DNA of 12,981 bases from Baffinella frigidus. Its lineage: Eukaryota > Cryptophyceae > Cryptomonadales > Baffinellaceae. Shown in pieces: positions 1 to 5,012 of the stretch. The notes beneath the pieces are model-generated. The model worked only from the letters and a program-made list of their open reading frames with translations, was not told the origin of the DNA and made no database searches. Location: positions 159,207-172,187 of the forward strand of contig MU646422.1 of assembly GCA_026770585.1 (NCBI GenBank). Direction: 5' to 3'. The position numbers and the translations under genes are program-made. Within the stretch, counting starts at the first letter, position 1. Each line of letters starts with the position of its first letter.

Positions 1-125
1 GGTTAAGTTGACATGCTGGGTTCGCGGTTAAGTTGACATGCTGGGTTCGCGGTTAAGTTGACATGCTGGGTTCGCGGTTAAGTTGACATGCTGGGTTCGC
101 GGTTAAGTTGACATGCTGTGTTCGT
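1..125. repeat. 25-bp tandem repeat, five units
   Basis: Five head-to-tail 25-bp units. The first four are identical and begin GGTTAAGTTGACATGCTGGG. The fifth carries two changes near its end. The unit is the reverse complement of the inner part of the GTTGAC-family elements found elsewhere in the window (about 1835-1862, 4855-4885 and 9727-9752), so the array probably arose by amplification of part of such an element. The array may continue beyond the window edge. Confidence 0.95.
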
Positions 126-220
126 GGTTCAACCCAGTCAACGTTGGAGCAAAAAATGGCCCCGGGCTCAAAACATTGCAGGGGTTCGGGTTAACGGGTT
201 ACCAGCATGCCAGTAGAGTT
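103..220. repeat. Direct repeat, copy 1 of about 110 bp
   Basis: This stretch runs from the last 25-bp unit through a GGCCCCGGGCTC block to GGGTTAACGGGTTACCAGCA. The same order recurs at about 397-505. The pair is collinear but diverged. The sequence ends in ATGCCAGTAGAGTT, the start of the segment seen intact at 583 and 820. No gene is seen. Confidence 0.7.
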
Positions 221-358
221 CATCTCCACAAAAGTATTAATTAATTGCTTTTGGCGCAACGAAATTTACTACAGAAACGCTCTACTATTACTTTTATGAG
301 CAAATCGTGTAGTAATTTTCGTTGCCGAAAAGCAATTAATTAATACTTGTATGGAGAT
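221..358. mobile_element. MITE-A: non-autonomous inverted-repeat element with 7-bp target duplication
   Basis: A 138-bp element with terminal inverted repeats of about 50 bp: CTCCACAAAAGTATTAATTA on the left and, reverse-complemented, CTCCATACAAGTATTAATTA on the right. It contains no open reading frame. It is flanked by TAGAGTT at 214-220 and 359-365. The undisturbed target is visible in paralogous copies at 583-610 and 820-845 (CCCGTAGAGTTGAAAGCGTC), so the insertion and the duplication are both directly readable. The inner ends carry the GAAATTTACTACA / TGTAGTAATTTTC core shared with other elements here. The superfamily is uncertain; a 7- to 8-bp duplication would fit hAT- or P-like elements. 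Confidence 0.88.
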
Positions 359-396
359 TAGAGTTGAACGCGTCTCCTCTCAAGTTGACTGACACT

Positions 397-505
397 TGCT
401 AAGTTGACATGCTGGGTTCACGGCACAAAACCGTCAACTTTGCATCAGAAAAGGGCCCGGGCTCACCATTTTTCAAGGTTTCGGGTTAACGGGTTACCAG
501 CATGC
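397..505. repeat. Direct repeat, copy 2, with GTTGAC-family half-element
   Basis: It begins TAAGTTGACATGCTGGGTTC, runs through CCGTCAAC, GGGCCCGGGCTC and GGGTTAACGGGTTACCAGCA, and matches 103-220 in order. The 5' part is a GTTGAC-family element in reverse orientation, running from GTTGAC at 403 to GTCAAC at about 438. No coding signal. Confidence 0.7.
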
Positions 506-582
506 TGGTTTGTTAATTTCCTCAAGGCAAGTTGACTTTTGATGAGAGGTCCGTAGTCCACCGTGTGGTTGGGGTTACCAGC

Positions 583-775
583 ATGCCCGTGGAGTTGAAA
601 GCGTCTCCTCCGAACCCCGAAATAAACATCAGCTGCACCAGAAACCCTGCGCACGATTATCAATATCATTATCATTGTTATTATTATTATTATCATAATC
701 ATTATTATCAAAATCATTATTACTATTATTTATTTTCTGTCGAATATTATTTTTCACCCACTCTCGAGTAAGGAC
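583..775 (+). repeat. Segmental duplication copy 1, with short conserved reading frame and ATT/ATC microsatellite
   Basis: The copy opens with ATGCCCGTGGAGTTGAAAGC, continues into an irregular ATT/ATC microsatellite (about 655-735) and ends TCTCGAGTAAGGACT. The same three blocks recur at 820-1132. The first 78 bases read MPVELKASPPNPEINISCTR and then NPAHDY, followed by a Tyr/His tract encoded by the microsatellite. Between the copies, five of the six differences in these 26 codons fall at third positions, four of them silent. That hints at past protein-level constraint. The frame past the microsatellite is probably meaningless. No known domain is recognised. Confidence 0.7.
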
Positions 776-819
776 TAATAATAATAATGATAATAATAAT
801 AGCAAATGATAGTAACAAT

Positions 820-1132
820 ATGCCCGTAGAGTTGAAAGCGTCGCCACCGAACCCCGAAATGAACATCAGCTGCACCAGAAATCCTGTGCACGATTATCAT
901 TATTATCATTATTATTATCATTATTATCATTATCATTATTATTCATTTTATCTCGCCTGTGCAAGATTGTTGTTGTTATTTATTGACTCTCTAGGATGCT
1001 TCTTCCTCATCTTCTTTATTATTCTCGATACAGGTCCTAAATCAGGCCCTTTAGCCTTGAGTCGAGTGATACAATAGTATTATCATTTATTTTCTCTCGA
1101 ATATTATTATTTATTCACTCGCGAGTAAGGAC
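820..1132 (+). repeat. Segmental duplication copy 2, with an extra internal segment
   Basis: Second copy of the 583-775 unit. It starts at ATGCCCGTAGAGTTGAAAGC, has an ATT/ATC microsatellite at about 893-945, and ends with the same CGCGAGTAAGGACT tail. About 130 bp at roughly 955-1085 are absent from copy 1. They contain no terminal inverted repeat that I can see. The peptide is MPVELKASPPNPEMNISCTR, then NPVHDY and a Tyr/His run. The copy retains the GTAGAGTT target that MITE-A hit in the third, partial copy at 207-377. Confidence 0.7.
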
Positions 1133-1197
1133 TCGCACCGTGTTATGGTGCCACAGTAAGTCCGTTCCTAGGAGTCTAGGACCACCCTAGGGGCGGG

Positions 1198-1358
1198 TTT
1201 CGGGTTTCGGGTTTCGAGTTTCGGGTTTCGGGTTTCGGGTTTCGGGTTTCGGGTTTCGAGTTTCGGGTTTCGGGTTTCGGGTTTCGGGTTTCGAGTTTCG
1301 GGTTTCGGGTTTCGGGTTTCGGGTTTCGAGTTTCGAGTTTCGGGTCCAGGGTTTAGGG
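1198..1358. repeat. TTTCGGG heptamer array (telomere-like, variant) with higher-order spacing
   Basis: There are 21 consecutive heptamers, 16 TTTCGGG and five TTTCGAG, followed by one TCCAGGG and one canonical TTTAGGG. The GAG variants are units 3, 9, 14, 19 and 20, which gives a higher-order period of five to six units (35-42 bp). The orientation is opposite to the CCCTAAA/CCCGAAA tracts at 6366-6830 and 9785-10062. The open frames across it encode only RNPKPET-type repeats and are not genes. Confidence 0.93.
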
Positions 1359-1484
1359 TTCCAAGGTGTGCCGGCAGCTGTCTCCGAAGCGTAAAAAAAA
1401 TTAAACAATAATAATAATAATAATACAACTCCAGCTCCCGTTCCGTCGCTCACTCTCCCGGATCTCAGTCGATCTGTGCTCAGA

Positions 1485-1634
1485 TTCCCAGGTTACCAGC
1501 CCCAGCTCTGGGGCTCGGTTCAGATCCCCAGGGCGCGGGACAGGCGGGCGGAGGCAGAGCTGGGGCTCGTAACCCAGGCTCAGATCCCCAGGTTACGAGC
1601 CCCAGCTCTGCTCCCGCCCGCCTGTCCCGTTCCC
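1485..1634. repeat. Inverted repeat with 44-bp arms, partly tandem-duplicated
   Basis: The left arm 1531-1574 (GGGCGCGGGACAGGCGGGCG...) pairs with the right arm 1591-1634 at about 40 of 44 positions, with a 16-bp loop. The loop sequence CAGATCCCCAGG also precedes the left arm at about 1521-1532. A related CAGGTTACCAGCCCCAGCTC block at 1489-1508 shows a third, partial copy. A 61-residue open frame crosses it but is dictated by the repeat. Confidence 0.88.
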
Positions 1635-1669
1635 GGCGGACGACATGCCAAAGCCTTCTAACAAATCCA

Positions 1670-1744
1670 ACGAAATTTACTACACAAACGCTTGAAATTT
1701 ACTGCACAAACGCTCTACTGTTTACTACACAAACACTCTACCGC
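1670..1744. repeat. Three irregular copies of the ACTACACAAACGCTC core
   Basis: CGAAATTTACTACACAAACG, TGAAATTTACTGCACAAACG and TTTACTACACAAACACTCTA follow one another with spacing near 25-28 bp. The sequence matches the inner left end of MITE-A (about 260-285), so this is probably a rearranged piece of that family without its right end. Confidence 0.7.
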
Positions 1745-1755
1745 CAACGAACGCC

Positions 1756-1900
1756 CTAGCTCTGTCTTACAGTCGTTCTGGACTCACCAGGTTGGTGCGC
1801 CCGGGCTCTCTCCCGCTCCAAAGTTGACGGGTTTGTACCGCACGCCCAGCATGTCAACTTGAGAATAGTCGGACAGTCAACCCGAGTGAGGCAGAGCTAG
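1756..1900 (+). mobile_element. GTTGAC-family element, full-length candidate
   Basis: A 145-bp segment with short terminal inverted repeats CTAGCTCTG and CAGAGCTAG. Inside are a GGGCTC block and the inner unit GTTGACGGGTTTGTACCGCA...CAGCATGTCAAC, itself bounded by GTTGAC and GTCAAC. A second copy lies at 9651-9783, and a right end recurs at 7789-7809. It contains no coding capacity. Its right end abuts the splice-donor-like end of the minus-strand exon piece at 1901. No clear target duplication was found. Confidence 0.75.
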
Positions 1901-1976
1901 ACCATAGAAGATGGTGATGTGGGGGCCCGTCATGCTCCAGAACAACCCGACGCCGCATTTCTTCAAGTAGCCGACC
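1901..1976 (-). pseudogene. Exon fragment of the TISYLKTSG...GPHINIFYG family, copy 1
   Basis: On the minus strand this reads VGYLKKCGVGLFWSMTGPHI then TIFYG, which aligns without gaps to the better copies at 2107-2197 and 2311-2431 (YLKTSGVEVFS, MTGPHINIFYG). Similarity stops just after FYG, at a GT dinucleotide, as in the other copies, which suggests an exon end. It is the most diverged copy and is truncated upstream. The GTTGAC-family element abuts its 3' end. I do not recognise the protein; the peptide is moderately hydrophobic with conserved Gly, Pro and His. It is probably a dead exon copy. Confidence 0.5.
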
Positions 1977-2106
1977 CTACCGTAGGACATGCCTAGGGCC
2001 CTAGGGCTTTCCTACGGGGTGAATAGATGGACGATACACTTTGAAGCGTGTCCGCGCGGGTGAACCACGCCTTTGGAAAAGGCGGTTTGAGCTGTTTCAG
2101 GCACGC

Positions 2107-2197
2107 ACCGTAGAAGATGTTGATGTGGGGCCCCGTCATGGTGGAGAAGACTTCGACGCCGCTCGTCTTCAGGTAGGAGATCGTCGGCACGCGCCCG
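2107..2197 (-). pseudogene. Exon fragment of the TISYLKTSG...GPHINIFYG family, copy 2
   Basis: The minus strand reads GRVPTISYLKTSGVEVFSTM then TGPHINIFYG. Only three bases differ from copy 3 over about 90, so the duplication is recent. The codons are almost all G- or C-ending, typical of a genuinely coding stretch. After TACG comes GTGCGT, a good splice donor, and from there the sequence departs from copy 3. Upstream (plus-strand 2198 onward) the match ends where GAATAACCCC repeats begin, so the first part of the exon was removed or displaced by a family P element. The function is unknown. Confidence 0.6.
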
Positions 2198-2198
2198 T

Positions 2199-2310
2199 GA
2201 ATAACCCCTCAGCGACGAATAACCCCTAAGCGATGAATAACCCGTAAGCGATAAGACCAAAGACTCTACGGTAGGCACCCCGTAGGGACCTAGGGCCTAC
2301 GGATAAGCAC
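2199..2310 (+). mobile_element. Family P element, degenerate copy with an 18-bp tandem triplication
   Basis: It starts with three 18-bp units (GAATAACCCCTAAGCGAT type, 2199-2252), followed by CTACGGTAGG, CCCCGTAGGGACCTAGGGCC and CTACGGATAAG. These blocks match the inner sequence of the more complete family P copies at 7169-7336 and 9199-9289. It lies exactly between exon copies 2 and 3. The terminal CACACAGCGG ends are missing. Confidence 0.75.
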
Positions 2311-2431
2311 CGTAGAAGATGTTGATGTGGGGCCCCGTCATGCTCGAGAAGACTTCGATGCCGCTCGTCTTCAGGTAGGAGATCGTCGGCACGCGCCCGC
2401 ACAGCGCGAGGATGTGCAACATCGGAGGCAC
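2311..2431 (-). CDS. Putative internal exon (VPPMLHILALCGRVPTISYL...), best copy of the family
   Basis: This is the most complete member of the minus-strand exon family: 121 nt, read VPPMLHILALCGRVPTISYL, KTSGIEVFSSMTGPHINIFYG. It is preceded by CTCGTGCGCAG, a plausible splice acceptor, and ends TACG|GTGCTT, a plausible donor. Codon third positions are almost all G or C. Four other pieces of the family lie nearby at 1901-1976, 2107-2197, 2503-2537 and 3984-4013. Both exon borders are where similarity among copies stops, which supports real splice junctions. The sequence has a hydrophobic stretch (MLHILALC) and could be part of a membrane or core-packed domain, but I do not recognise the family. 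Whether it is still spliced into a transcript cannot be told from sequence. Confidence 0.5.
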
Positions 2432-2447
2432 CTGCGCACGAGGGGAG

Positions 2448-2510
2448 TGTTGGACACACAGGATTTCCCCGCTACAGCGGTGCAGGACACACGATTTCTT
2501 CGCCACAGCA
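2448..2510. repeat. 31-bp minisatellite, two units
   Basis: Two units begin GGACACACAGGATTTCCCCG and GGACACACGATTTCTTCGCC. The same unit occurs about four times at 3853-3975. Both arrays sit in the same position, upstream (minus strand) of an exon start reading PxMLHILML/ALC, so they belong to the intron side of that duplicated segment. Confidence 0.75.
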
Positions 2511-2537
2511 TCAGAACGTGCAGAATGGGGGGACCTG
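2503..2537 (-). pseudogene. 5' piece of the VPPMLHILALC exon, one-base deletion
   Basis: After CGTTCGCAG (acceptor-like) the minus strand reads GTCCCCCCATTCTGCACGTT, aligning to GTGCCTCCGATGTTGCACAT of the full copy with one base missing. The reading frame is therefore shifted. The remainder of the exon (YLKTSG part) is absent. This is a broken copy. Confidence 0.5.
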
Positions 2538-2571
2538 CGAACGCGCCACAAGTTGAGCAGATTGTCACACA

Positions 2572-2738
2572 CCACACGAGGCTACCCAGGCGAACAAAAT
2601 AAAAGGGACTTTTAAAGTTTTGTAGGGAAATGATCACGTTACCGACCGCTCAGCGGTCGGTCGGTTATAAATCACGCATGGATAGGCCCTACTTGTACAG
2701 CCCCCGGGTTTTATTCTGTGCGCCTGGTTACATTCTGC
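2572..2738 (+). mobile_element. CCACACGAGG-family element, diverged copy
   Basis: The left end CCACACGAGGCTACCCAGGC, then GAACAAAATAAAAGG, matches the right end of 7598-7776 in reverse complement. The shared body continues through CTTTTAAAGTTTTGT and GATCACGTTACCGACCGCTC to a 9-bp-stem hairpin at 2642-2660. The right end TTTTATTCTGTGCGCCTGGT (from about 2709) is a recognisable but decayed inverted terminus. No coding capacity. Confidence 0.75.
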
Positions 2739-2756
2739 CCGTACGGCAACTTTTGA

Positions 2757-2951
2757 TTGCCCCCCATCACGTCTAAAGTAGACACGAGGGGAGATCAGAC
2801 TGTCGAGATCACGAGGGAAATCAAAACGTCGAGATCCAAAAAGTACAACTGCGGACGTGTATCTTCCAGTTCAGAATACGCAATGGCTTCCACCACCACG
2901 CCAGAGTCTTCGAAGGGGTCGCCAAAAGTCAATTCCCCTGCAAAGCAGTAG
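2757..2951 (+). other. Short open stretch with Ser/Thr/Lys-rich reading frame, unassigned
   Basis: The frame is open for 64 codons from a TTG. The only internal ATG (2883) gives MASTTTPESSKGSPKVNSPA and then KQ before a stop. The start resembles that of the 5013 frame (CGCAATG followed by a CCACCACCACGCC block in both), so the two may be related 5' exons or the same interspersed repeat. The end overlaps AAAAGTCA repeats. I see no domain and would not call it a gene without transcript support. Confidence 0.2.
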
Positions 2952-3064
2952 TTTTCAAAAGTCAAAGACCGTGTCCTGACACGGTTGAAAAAAATTAACC
3001 CCCTCCTCCACTCTGGCGTGGCAGCCGCACACCCGAAAGCGACGAAGACGATTCCCACGCAGGG

Positions 3065-3206
3065 CTGGAGGGGGGGGTATTCAAAAGTCATTTCTGACGG
3101 GAAAACTTTCTCAAAAGTCAGTTTTTAGCATAAAAACGGCTCCAAGAACGAGCAAACGGCTCCAAGAACGAGCATGGAATACCCCGCCCAAGGGCCTGGA
3201 GTGGCC
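3065..3206 (+). mobile_element. GGTATTCAAAAGTCA-family element, copy 1
   Basis: It begins CTGGAGGGGGGGGTATTCAA and ends ATGGAATACCCC...AGGGCCTGGAGTGG, so the ends are roughly inverted (CTGGAGG...GGTATTC against GAATACCCC...CCTGGAG). It contains TCAAAAGTCA twice and an exact 20-bp tandem pair AACGGCTCCAAGAACGAGCA at 3135-3174. Copy 2 at 11251-11389 has the same order. No coding capacity. Confidence 0.75.
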
Positions 3207-3362
3207 ACTGTCGAGCCAACTCGGCACATATAAGACAGCCAGGACCGGGATTCCGGTCCTGGCTTTTCATCTTAAAAGTCCATTTCCTTCAGGATTCAGG
3301 TTAAAGTTTTTAAAATCGTGTCCCGTCCTCGCTCGGTAGCGGTCATCACGCTGCGCACGAGC
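3207..3362. other. Intergenic stretch with TATA-like box and perfect hairpin
   Basis: The hairpin at 3237-3264 has a 12-bp perfect stem (AGCCAGGACCGG) and a GATT loop, followed by TTTT. A CATATAAG box lies about 10 bp upstream. In bacteria this would be called a terminator, but the context is eukaryotic, so it is more likely a small palindromic repeat. No gene is seen in the rest. Confidence 0.55.
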
Positions 3363-3493
3363 TAATCCGGGAACAAGTTTTTTTCTTTCAAACGCTGGCA
3401 ATGAAAATTACTACACAGCGTGTCACGTCCGAAGCAATTGTGTAGTAATTTTCATGCAGAGTTTTTAAAAGAAAAATACTTGTTCCCGGATGA
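3363..3493 (+). mobile_element. MITE-B copy 1 (131 bp, 4-bp target duplication GAGC)
   Basis: The ends TAATCCGGGAACAAG and CTTGTTCCCGGATGA are inverted repeats extending to about 50 bp. The centre holds the GAAAATTACTACACA / TGTGTAGTAATTTTC core and a unique middle GTGTCACGTCCGAAGCAATT. GAGC flanks both sides (3359-3362 and 3494-3497). Copy 2 at 12027-12157 is exactly the same length but with the asymmetric middle inverted. Four-base duplications fit Sola- or Ginger-like transposases, but this is only suggestive. Confidence 0.92.
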
Positions 3494-3584
3494 GAGCCAC
3501 CAGCCCTCCGACGTTGCTCAAATAGTGCTCAGGAACTATTTTTCAAAAGTTGGGTTTTGGTACACAAATGTGTCAACTTTTGTC

Positions 3585-3612
3585 GCATCTACCCCAGATC
3601 TGGGGTAGATGC
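3585..3612. repeat. Perfect 28-bp palindrome
   Basis: GCATCTACCCCAGA is followed directly by its own reverse complement, with no loop. It lies in an otherwise featureless stretch (3494-3711), which also contains TTTTCAAAAGTTG and a duplicated CACGCTGCGCACGAG motif at 3688-3702 also seen at 3347-3361. No gene is seen there. Confidence 0.9.
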
Positions 3613-3711
3613 ACGGTCAATCGAACATTTCCCAGACCGCTATTTGCCTCATACGAGGCACTTCCAGGGGCTAGTGGAGTCGAGGCGTCACGCTGCGCAC
3701 GAGGGGAGTGT

Positions 3712-3849
3712 CCACCAACCCTCACAGTCTGGGCAAATCGGGGGAAATGGCTCCAAAAATCCCCTTGAAGGCCGTCGGATTCCGACGGCCTCCAAGGGGA
3801 TTTGGTGTTTTTGACTTTTTCGATTTGCCCAAGTTGTGAGGGTTGGTGG
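3712..3849 (+). mobile_element. Foldback element, two 69-bp arms, insertion into a duplicated intron segment
   Basis: The left arm 3712-3780 and right arm 3781-3849 are inverted over nearly their whole length, with ends CCACCAACCCTCACA / TGTGAGGGTTGGTGG and a centre GGCCGTCGGATTCCGACGGCC. The uninterrupted site is present in the paralogous segment at about 2440-2465 (GAGGGGAGTGTTGGACACAC). Here that sequence is split as GAGGGGAGTGT and GTGGGACACAG, so the duplication is GTG or an imperfect 4-mer. A transcript would form a long hairpin. No coding capacity. Confidence 0.88.
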
Positions 3850-3852
3850 GTG

Positions 3853-3975
3853 GGACACAGGGGTTCCCCGCTAGAGCGACAGTGCTGGACACACGATTTC
3901 CTCGCCGCAGCAGTGCCGGACACACTGTTTCCACACCGCAGCGGGGTTGGACACACACGGATGTGTGTGCAGAGT
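3853..3975. repeat. 31-bp minisatellite, about four units
   Basis: The units start GGACACAGGGGTTCCCCGCT, GGACACACGATTTCCTCGCC, GGACACACTGTTTCCACACC and GGACACACACGGATGTGTGT. This is an expanded version of the two-unit array at 2448-2510. Long open frames reading through it on both strands are repeat artefacts. Confidence 0.82.
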
Positions 3976-3983
3976 CTCACAGC

Positions 3984-4013
3984 ATGAGAATGTGCAACAT
4001 CGAGGGGATCTGC
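3984..4013 (-). pseudogene. 5' piece of the VPPMLHILALC exon with early stop
   Basis: After CTTACGCAG the minus strand reads IPSMLHILML and then TGA. It aligns with the first eleven codons of the exon at 2311-2431, after which similarity is lost. The acceptor-like AG is in the same place. It is a truncated, probably dead copy. Confidence 0.45.
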
Positions 4014-4088
4014 GTAAGGGACGGGAGGGTGATGCGATCCAGCGGGGTGCGTCAGGGAGGTGACGTCGTGCGGGGGGGGCGGGCAGGA

Positions 4089-4235
4089 GGATCGCACGCG
4101 GCGGTGGAGGCGCTGACAGGGCGCGGAGGGGAGGCGAATGCGCGCTCCGACAGACGAGACCTTGCTCTGGCTGAGACGCTTGAGTTGAATCAAACTCGAG
4201 AGGCGCAAATTGGGCGGCGGGCGTACCATCCAGAA
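4089..4235 (+). pseudogene. Coiled-coil exon fragment (AVEALTGRGGEANARSDRRD...), plus strand
   Basis: The reading is AVEALTGRGGEANARSDRRD, LALAETLELNQTREAQIGRR. Two further copies are at 6840-6910 (VETLTGQRRDADARSDRRVF) and 7099-7166 (LTEQRRDADARPDSRDLPLA). The composition is charged and heptad-like. It ends in QIG, which is where another exon starts (AG|ATTGGGGA at 12790 and 10848), so the parent protein probably continued into QIGEQRDAQASAQT. The minus strand of the same bases is also open for a long way, but the between-copy similarity supports this frame. The family is not recognised. Confidence 0.4.
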
Positions 4236-4290
4236 GATGTCGGTCCACCTGGCCTTCCTCGTCCGGTTGTACCTGACGCGTGGCGGCATC
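4227..4290 (-). CDS. Putative exon reading MPPRVRYNRTRKARWTDIFW
   Basis: On the minus strand this reads MPPRVRYNRTRKARWTDIFW followed by M, then GTACGC, a donor-like sequence. Nearly every third codon position is G or C, as in the 2311-2431 exon. A possible acceptor, CGCGTCAG, lies inside at about 4273, so the real exon may start there (YNRTRKARWTDIFWM). It lies within a long minus-strand open frame (3573-4625) that as a whole is not credible. The function is unknown. Part of this stretch overlaps the plus-strand exon fragment ending near 4235, and only one of the two can be right over the overlap. Confidence 0.3.
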
Positions 4291-4625
4291 GTCAGGCATG
4301 GGTTGAAATGTGGCGCCTCCGCGGTGGGGGCTATTGAAGGCGCACTGGGAATCGCGTGGGGAGAGGGCCGCGGCAATGGATGCGCGCGATCTAGCGGGGG
4401 TGCACGAGGAATCCTGAAGAAAACGCATCCCGAGTCGGAGTGATTCCGCGAGGACCCACGCCGGCTTCTCCGACAGAGTGCTGTCTCAGCCATAAACGGA
4501 GTTGGGGGGGCATCATTCGTCCCGGAACCAGCTGTGCGTCCCGTCATGTTTGTGGGCAGGCCAACGTGCTTGCATCCTCCCCCCAAACCGACAGAGGGCA
4601 AAACGAGCGGATCGGCGAGACGCAC

Positions 4626-4748
4626 CCATTGAAGATCGGCCCGATGTGCTTAACGTGCATCATTTTGAACGACTCCGAGAAGGAGGCGCCCTTCGTCTTC
4701 TGCAAACCAGAAGGCATCTTGAGGGACGCTGCGATCGAGATCTCGCTT
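4626..4748 (-). CDS. Putative exon reading ...LKMPSGLQKTKGASFSESFK...HIGPIFNG
   Basis: The minus strand is open for 41 codons: SEISIAASLKMPSGLQKTKG, ASFSESFKMMHVKHIGPIFNG. It ends at AATGG|GTGCGT, a strong donor. About 34 of the 41 third positions are G or C, far more than in the two other frames. The end KHIGPIFNG with its donor resembles GPHINIFYG with donor GTGCGT in the 2107-2197 exon, so they could be homologous exon ends. That is a weak similarity. Just upstream (minus sense) the sequence is cut by the element at 4757-4911. No domain is recognised. Confidence 0.4.
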
Positions 4749-4756
4749 CAAAATTC

Positions 4757-4911
4757 GGAAGCGTCGAGCCCTCGACGCTTTTTCCTGTCTTTCTATTCCC
4801 TCTAGAATATTTTAGATACCCCTTTTTTAGATCAAATAATCTAAAGTTGACGGATTTGTACCACGAACCCAGGATGACAACTTGAGAAAGCGTCGAGGGC
4901 TCGACGCTTCC
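4757..4911. mobile_element. Element with self-complementary terminal inverted repeats
   Basis: The two ends, AAGCGTCGAGCCCTCGACGC at 4759 and its inverse at 4888, each fold on themselves (10-bp stems) and also pair with each other. Candidate 7-bp flanks are AAAATTC (4750-4756) and AAAAATC (4912-4918), six of seven matching. Inside is a GTTGAC-family unit (4852-4884, GTTGACGGATTTGTACCACG), apparently nested or carried along. No coding capacity. Confidence 0.8.
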
Positions 4912-5012
4912 AAAAATCTTCTCGGCGAACAAGGCTCCGAGCTTTGCTCATCGTCCTGCGCACGGGGCCGTACTACCCCAAAACTATCGAAGGCAGCATC
5001 AGGCGCCGCGCA

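Noticed and set aside
1-125. CRISPR array
   Set aside because: The repeats are contiguous with no spacers, and the context is eukaryotic.
463-847. Minus-strand Asn/Asp- and Ile/Met-rich frames
   Set aside because: They are translations of the ATT/ATC microsatellites; between-copy differences do not favour the minus frame.
1168-1453. Open frames with RNPKPET repeats
   Set aside because: They are translations of the TTTCGGG heptamer array; the frame is kept only because 21 bp is a multiple of three.
2012-2278. Minus-strand frame with GYSSLRGYSSLRGYS repeats
   Set aside because: It is the 18-bp tandem triplication of family P read in a frame other than that of the conserved YLKTSG exon.
3237-3268. 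Rho-independent terminator
   Set aside because: The stem-loop plus T run fits the shape, but nothing else in the window is bacterial.
3843-4337. 164-residue plus-strand frame as a complete gene
   Set aside because: The first half is minisatellite and foldback sequence; only the part from about 4089 has independent copies elsewhere.
3573-4625. 350-residue minus-strand open frame as one protein gene
   Set aside because: It runs through the foldback element, the 31-bp minisatellite and an exon on the other strand, and most of it is Pro/Arg/Ser-rich in GC-rich DNA. Only two short pieces have coding-like features.
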